Shown: positions 56,201 to 62,200 of the stretch, one piece after another | Numbering within the stretch: the stretch's first letter is position 1 | Layout of the letters: the number at the start of each line of letters is the position of its first letter | DNA from: Zoroaster sp. YZ-2022 | Lineage: Eukaryota > Echinodermata > Asteroidea > Forcipulatida > Zoroasteridae | Assembly: GCA_029582265.1 (NCBI GenBank) | Contig: CM055823.1 | Coordinates: 6,448,001 to 6,512,000 of the forward strand | Length of the DNA stretch: 64,000 bases | Reading direction: 5' to 3' | The notes under the pieces: model-generated | Databases searched by the model: none | What the model saw: the letters and a program-made list of their open reading frames with translations, nothing else | What the model was told of the DNA's origin: nothing | Position numbers and translations under genes: made by a program

Positions 56201-59200
56201 GTTCTGCCAACCTTTGAAAATGCATGCCTATTTCTCCAGGGGAACTCTTGTATAATGTTGGCTTCATCATGAGGACTCTACTGGGATTGGACGAGGCTCT
56301 GGTTCAGGACTGGACAGACACCGACCAGATAGTGAGTCTCATTGAAGCACTCAAACAAGTCAGGTTAGTTGGAATAATGCATTTCCTAAGGATCACCGCG
56401 TACTGGGAACTGGCGGAAGGAGAGGGCCACAGAGATTATTCCGGGCGCACTAAGGCCGTGCGTTTTCAGGTATTTCGAGAACCGGATACCCGAAATTGAA
56501 AATCTTCGGATACCCTGGTTACCCATAAACAGCACATAAATATTCCTGAACGTATAAAATAAGGCACCTTCTCAAAACTGTTCCGGGATAACTTGCGGGG
56601 ATATTTCCCCGCAGTTGATTTTTCAACCCGCAAAGTATCCCCAAGCAGTCCAGATATATTGCAGATAAGTTTGCGGGGAAAGTATTGAAACTAGACCAGG
56701 CAGTTTGTTTACATGAAGACTAAACCGCAGACATTGAGATCGTTATCTACTGAAAGGCAACGCGTGGCCCCTTGCTGTGCGGATTTGCGGTTTAGTCACT
56801 GGCCGAGTGATTGTGCTGTTACTATTGCCGAAGAACATTTCATTCTTAAAATCTTCATGGAATTGAAGAATTTCGGATTTATATTAATTATTATTTAAAA
56901 GTAAACCTATGTGTTCTGTTGCTAAAGATCGGGCTCTTTCATTGACGTCAAGTAAGACTAAATTGTCCTTGATCAACACTCTCACAAAATAAATCAGGCA
57001 TGTCACATTTCGTAAACATTGCTCGGCATCTCAAAACTGCAAATGGCTGTCAGATCATATCAGTTGGCCCAACCGCAGACTGCTCAGTGGGGAGTCTATA
57101 AACATATTGCGGGTAAATGTGTGCTTTGTATCGGGGAAAAATCTATCTAGAAAAAGAATCCACCCACAACGTTTCCGCAATGATATACCCTTTGCGGGAA
57201 AAACTTTCCCGCAACTTATCCCGGAATAGTTTTGAGAAGGTGCCTTACCAATATGAACACGAGTTTCTCTTGTCATAATAAATTACTTACTGTAATAATC
57301 ACGGCCGTGACACTTGTGTCCTTGAGCAAGACACTTAATCATAATTGCTTCTCTCCACCCAGGTGTTAAATGGGTACCTGTGAAGGCAGAGTTGGTTTGC
57401 TCTATATGCGCTAGAAATGGCAGCAATTGAGCTGTATACTCCCCAGGGAGCTGAGATGGTTTCAGGAATGATTTATGAGCCTTATGAGCAGGGATAATAA
57501 TATAATGCGCCTTGAGCACCACTTAGTTGGTGGATACGTGCGCTATATAAATCCACACATTATTATTATTATTATTATTATCCCCATTCCTCACACAAAA
57601 AATGTTTAAACAGGATCGGAGACTTCCATTGTGTGGCTTAAATTAAGTTCAGTCAAAATTTTCAAAAGTCATTAACGGGTAATTGGAACCGGAAAAAATG
57701 GAACCAGGTGATGACAGTTTCGGTGAGGAACCTGGATACCCGGATACCCGGCACAGCCATAGGGGGCACTTTTGTTAATTCTTAGATGGAGACAATAGCA
57801 CACGCAAACTATTGATATGCTTATTCCCCTAGCAACTGCCCCATGGCAGCCAATGTTGGAGCGTAAAGCGCCCTCATTAGGCAGTGACCTCGGCCGATAT
57901 GCAGTAAATCTGTCCAACAAATCAATTATTTCCTTATATTATTATCTGTAACATGTAGCTCTGGTAAAATAGAATGAACTATAGCGCCCTCATTAGGTGG
58001 TAAACACAAATGATTATATGCAGTAAAACTGTGCAACTAACTGTTAGCAGACCTGTGATTTCTCGGGATTTTTCCTGATTTTAGGATTTTTTTTTTTTTA
58101 CAAATCTCTCGTTGCCTCAAATTTTTTTTGAAAGAAAAGACACAGCCACCAAGGAAAGAAAGAAGTAGCCAGTATTGTGTCCACACCGCTAGTTTCTTGT
58201 TTGTGGGGATGTGGAGAGTCTGTAAATCTTCCACAATTCAACATCCAGGAGGTTTAGGGGGTTTTGCCCTCTAGACCAAAGGGAGACCCAGGCCCGCTAC
58301 CCACAGGAGGTTCAGGGAGCTTTGTCCTTTAGACCAAAGGGAGACCCAGGCCAGCTACCCACAGGAGGTTCAGGGGGGCTTTGTCCTCTAGACCAAAGGG
58401 AGACCCAGGCCAGCCACCCATTTGTCAGGATTTTTAACTTTTGTTTAATCACATCCCTGTATTAATTCCTTCTTGTATCTTACATACAGCTCTGGTGGTA
58501 AGTCAGCCAGATACCAATCACGCACTATTTCACTGCTATTGAGCTGCTTAGAAATCATCATAGCAGATGACGACGGCATGGAGAACCTCGGTAATTCATC
58601 CAGTTATTTCCGGGTCACGGTTTCAGTGATTTTTGAACTGGGCTTTAAGATGTATCACTGCCAAGTCCCAATGACCCACTGTCATACCCATATGAGGGCC
58701 ACATTTAAAAAGTTTAAAAAAAATCTTTAGGTAAGACTTGTAGCTTTGCATGGTGAGGAGGATAAGTAAGACTAATTGCGGTGACACCAACCATGTGAAA
58801 TTCTCAATTGAGTAGTAATTAGTTCTGAAAAGAACTGGAGGTACAACTCGACGTTTCGATCAGTGTGCTCTGATCGTCCTCAGTGAACCCACTTTAGGGA
58901 AACCACTTGAGGGAAACCACTTTAGGGAGGAGTGCCAAAGTCATGGTACAGCCAAGCCTTGTTTGTTTGTTTATTTCTTCTTTAACCTGGGTAACTCATA
59001 CAAGTAATCATCTGTTCTTCCATGAGGCCCAGGGATCAATACGTACCAGAGACACCGGGGTAAACCCCTACTCTTGCACGATAAGTGTCAGTATGGGTTC
59101 TTTAACGTGCACTGATGTTTTTTTTATAGTAGAGAAGCCGAGGCTACCTGGCCTCCTAATCTATATTTTGTGAGTCCTAATCCTGTAACAATACAGTACC

Positions 59201-62200
59201 TACCGATCAACATAACCTGGACTTCTGGAGGGCCTAGCCCAGCCAAGTAGAGCTCATTATAACGGCTGCAGTTGTGAACAAAAGACAGCTGAGGTGTCAG
59301 TCAAGTCTGTGTTAACAATAAGAGCTGTTTGATAAAAACCTGTAGCTTTGCATGTTGAAGAGGATAAGTAAGACTAATTGCGGTGACACCATGTGAAATT
59401 CTCTATTGAATAATAATTAGTTCTGAAAAGAACTGGAGGTTACAACTTGATGTTTCGATCAGTATGCTCTGATCATCCTCAAGAGCTATTTGAGATCTCT
59501 TCATTAGTAAAGGGTCTTTTGTGCTCAGCTAGGGGATTATATAGGCCCATAGTCTATTAAACATCCAGGAGGTTCAGGGGACTTTGTCTTCTAGACCAAT
59601 GGGAGACCATACCTGTTTTCAGGATTTTTTTTACTTTGGTCAAATCACACTCCTGACAGTTATTTTATGGTCTTGATCAACACAATAATAACTAGAGATT
59701 GGTGTTTGTATTGACAAACATTAGGTGTTCGGGACGACGTAAAGGTCAAATTGGGGTCACCTTTGTGTAAAATTGTTTTGACAATTAACGATCTGTACAA
59801 TGGTGCAAAGATTGTGAATTTACCTCTGGTGGATGATTGTTTTTATTATTAAACTTTGACTTCCGGTTTGGACAGGAAGTAAAGGTCAAATTGGGGTCAC
59901 CTTTGTGTAAATATTTTTGACAATTAACAATCTATACAATGGTGCAAAAAATGTCAATTTACCTCTTGTGGTTGTTGAGATATGATTTTTTTAAATATTA
60001 AACTTTGACTTCCGGTTTGGACAGGAAGTAAGGTCAAATTGGGGTCACCTTTTTGTAAATATTTTTTGACAATTTACGATCTGTACAATGGTGAAAAAAT
60101 TGTGAATTTAACTCTTGTGGTTGTTGAGATATATGATATTTTTTAATATTAAACTTTGACTTCCGGTTTGGACAGGAAGTAAGGTCAAATTGGGGTCACT
60201 CACAACTCGTGTTTCATCTTCTTGTTAAGTTCTAACTACATGCCAAGTTTCAAGTTCGTGTGAAGTTTGCAAGTATGTGTTTGTTACCGGACAGTCGCGG
60301 GGGAGAAGCAGAAGAAGAAGTAAAAAAAAAACGAACAAAAACAATAGGTGTTTCGGGCACATACCCGAACACCTAATAAGTAATTGTGAAGTCCCCATGG
60401 ATCTCCCTGAACCACATTTTCACTTAGCGATACTTGAGAAACCAGTTGCCCGATATTGGTTCTCCCCTGAACCATAATCTCACTTAGCGACAGTCGAGAT
60501 ATGAGTTGTGCGATAAGGTTCTTCTAAGTGTACCTCACTTAGCGATGGTGTTACCACAAACAGAATTGATACTCATTTGTATGTTTCTCTGTTAGTGTCA
60601 GCGAGTGATACCGTATTGCCCTTGTTAGCCGAATTTTTATGGAGTTTCTGCGAGGATGAGGTTGTCAGCGTATACGGCAGCGAGGGCAGCCTTGCATCTG
60701 CGATATACATCATCGAGGTTGCCATGGCGAATATGGAAGGAGCCAATGATATCGTGGATACCCTCTTAAAATGTAAGTGTCTTGGTTTAAATCAGCTGTC
60801 AATCGGGATCTCTTATTGACCAATCAGATGTTTTGATCAGATTTGAAGGATTACACATATGTCATAAAACGAAGTTTGAAGCATTTCTCGAGTTCCTTTC
60901 AATACGGCTGTAGTGATCATATGAAAGCGCACGTGTGAAGTGAACATGTTACTAATTGTGTATAGGGGGTGGCGTATTGCTCATTTACTCCAACCTCCAA
61001 ACTCAGGAGAAGAAAAAAACATGTGCGAAGCTAAAAAAAAATTTAAAAATGGGCGGTTGTTGCATGTTTTCCATTTTGGGGATTTCCCCCATAACAAGTT
61101 ACTGTAAAACTGGTAATTTTCGCGCTCAGCCACCCTACCGACACATTCGCGGGTTGTTGCTTTGGCGCACGGTAAATATTTGACTTGTAGTACAATGCAC
61201 ACGATGCGGTTGACACGTATTTACCACTTCAAAAGGTGACATAATTATAGTGCCGAAGTCGTGCACCGGCGCTATGCACAATGCTTATATACATGTATGT
61301 ACATGTAGGTACGTCTTCATTACGGGGGTATGAGGTAAACAAAGAAAATATTAGTAACTTACCAATCCACCGGGCGGGTAATAAATTCGCGTGTTTTTAA
61401 ATTCGCCCTGTCTAATCGTTACGCGAAAAGCGCCAGTTTTATTACCAGTTTTAATTTCATTAGCAGAAAAATATTGCATGGGCATTGGGGTGAAAATCCT
61501 TATGGATTGTTGTAAAATAAAGTTGCATGTACGGCGTGCACATAGGTAAAACCAGTGCACGCGTTCACCGGTGCATCAACACCGTCGCGTCGTGAAGTCA
61601 TCATTGACCACGTACATCGGACGTACCTCTGGTGCGGTCTGGACATACGGAAACAAACCCAGTCGGGATGGAACCCTTGATATGTTTTGTTCGGAAATAT
61701 ACATGTAAACATTATTTCGGGAAAGGTTTTTGAATCTGATTTCAGAAATGTTTATTATTAAACCACAATAGTGAAAATATCCGTCGCAATTTGTATCGCA
61801 ACATCTGCGATGTATTGTTTGAAATTCCGTCGCAGATTGTCCAAAGTACGTCGCATTTTGCGATGCGATACAGGGGAAATCGTTCACTGCCGTGTGTAAG
61901 ACAGACTAGACGGTATCTGATACCCAGGTTTTCAGTGAACCTGAAGTCGTGAGACTTGCATGCTTCGTTGGAAGGCCTATGTTTACATTTCACTCCTATT
62001 TCCTAAACAGATCCTAAACTATTAAAAGGCGCTGTTGAAATATTTGCCTCAATCTACTCGCAAAAGCCGTCATCCGAGAGTAATGTATCTGCAACCCCAA
62101 CCGAAGACACAACTGCCAAAAGCACGTCAGAATTAAACACAGGAAAATCTGATGACGGACAACCGGCATCATCATCGACGACAACGAGTGGGCGATGCAA

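Larger units (their letters stand above)
56450..57765 (+). mobile_element. GGATACCCGGCACAGCC family, with two nested insertions
   Basis: AAGGCCGTGCGTTTTCAGG opens and ATACCCGGCACAGCC closes the unit. It is split by a Harbinger-like foldback (56563-57244) and by a SINE (57296-57582). The order of text otherwise follows the uninterrupted copy at 13950-14322 (reversed). Confidence 0.8.

Noticed and set aside
61576..61993. Minus-strand ORFs of 103 and 83 codons in SAAL1 intron 8
   Set aside because: No domain, no splice-supported context, and composition typical of random frames.
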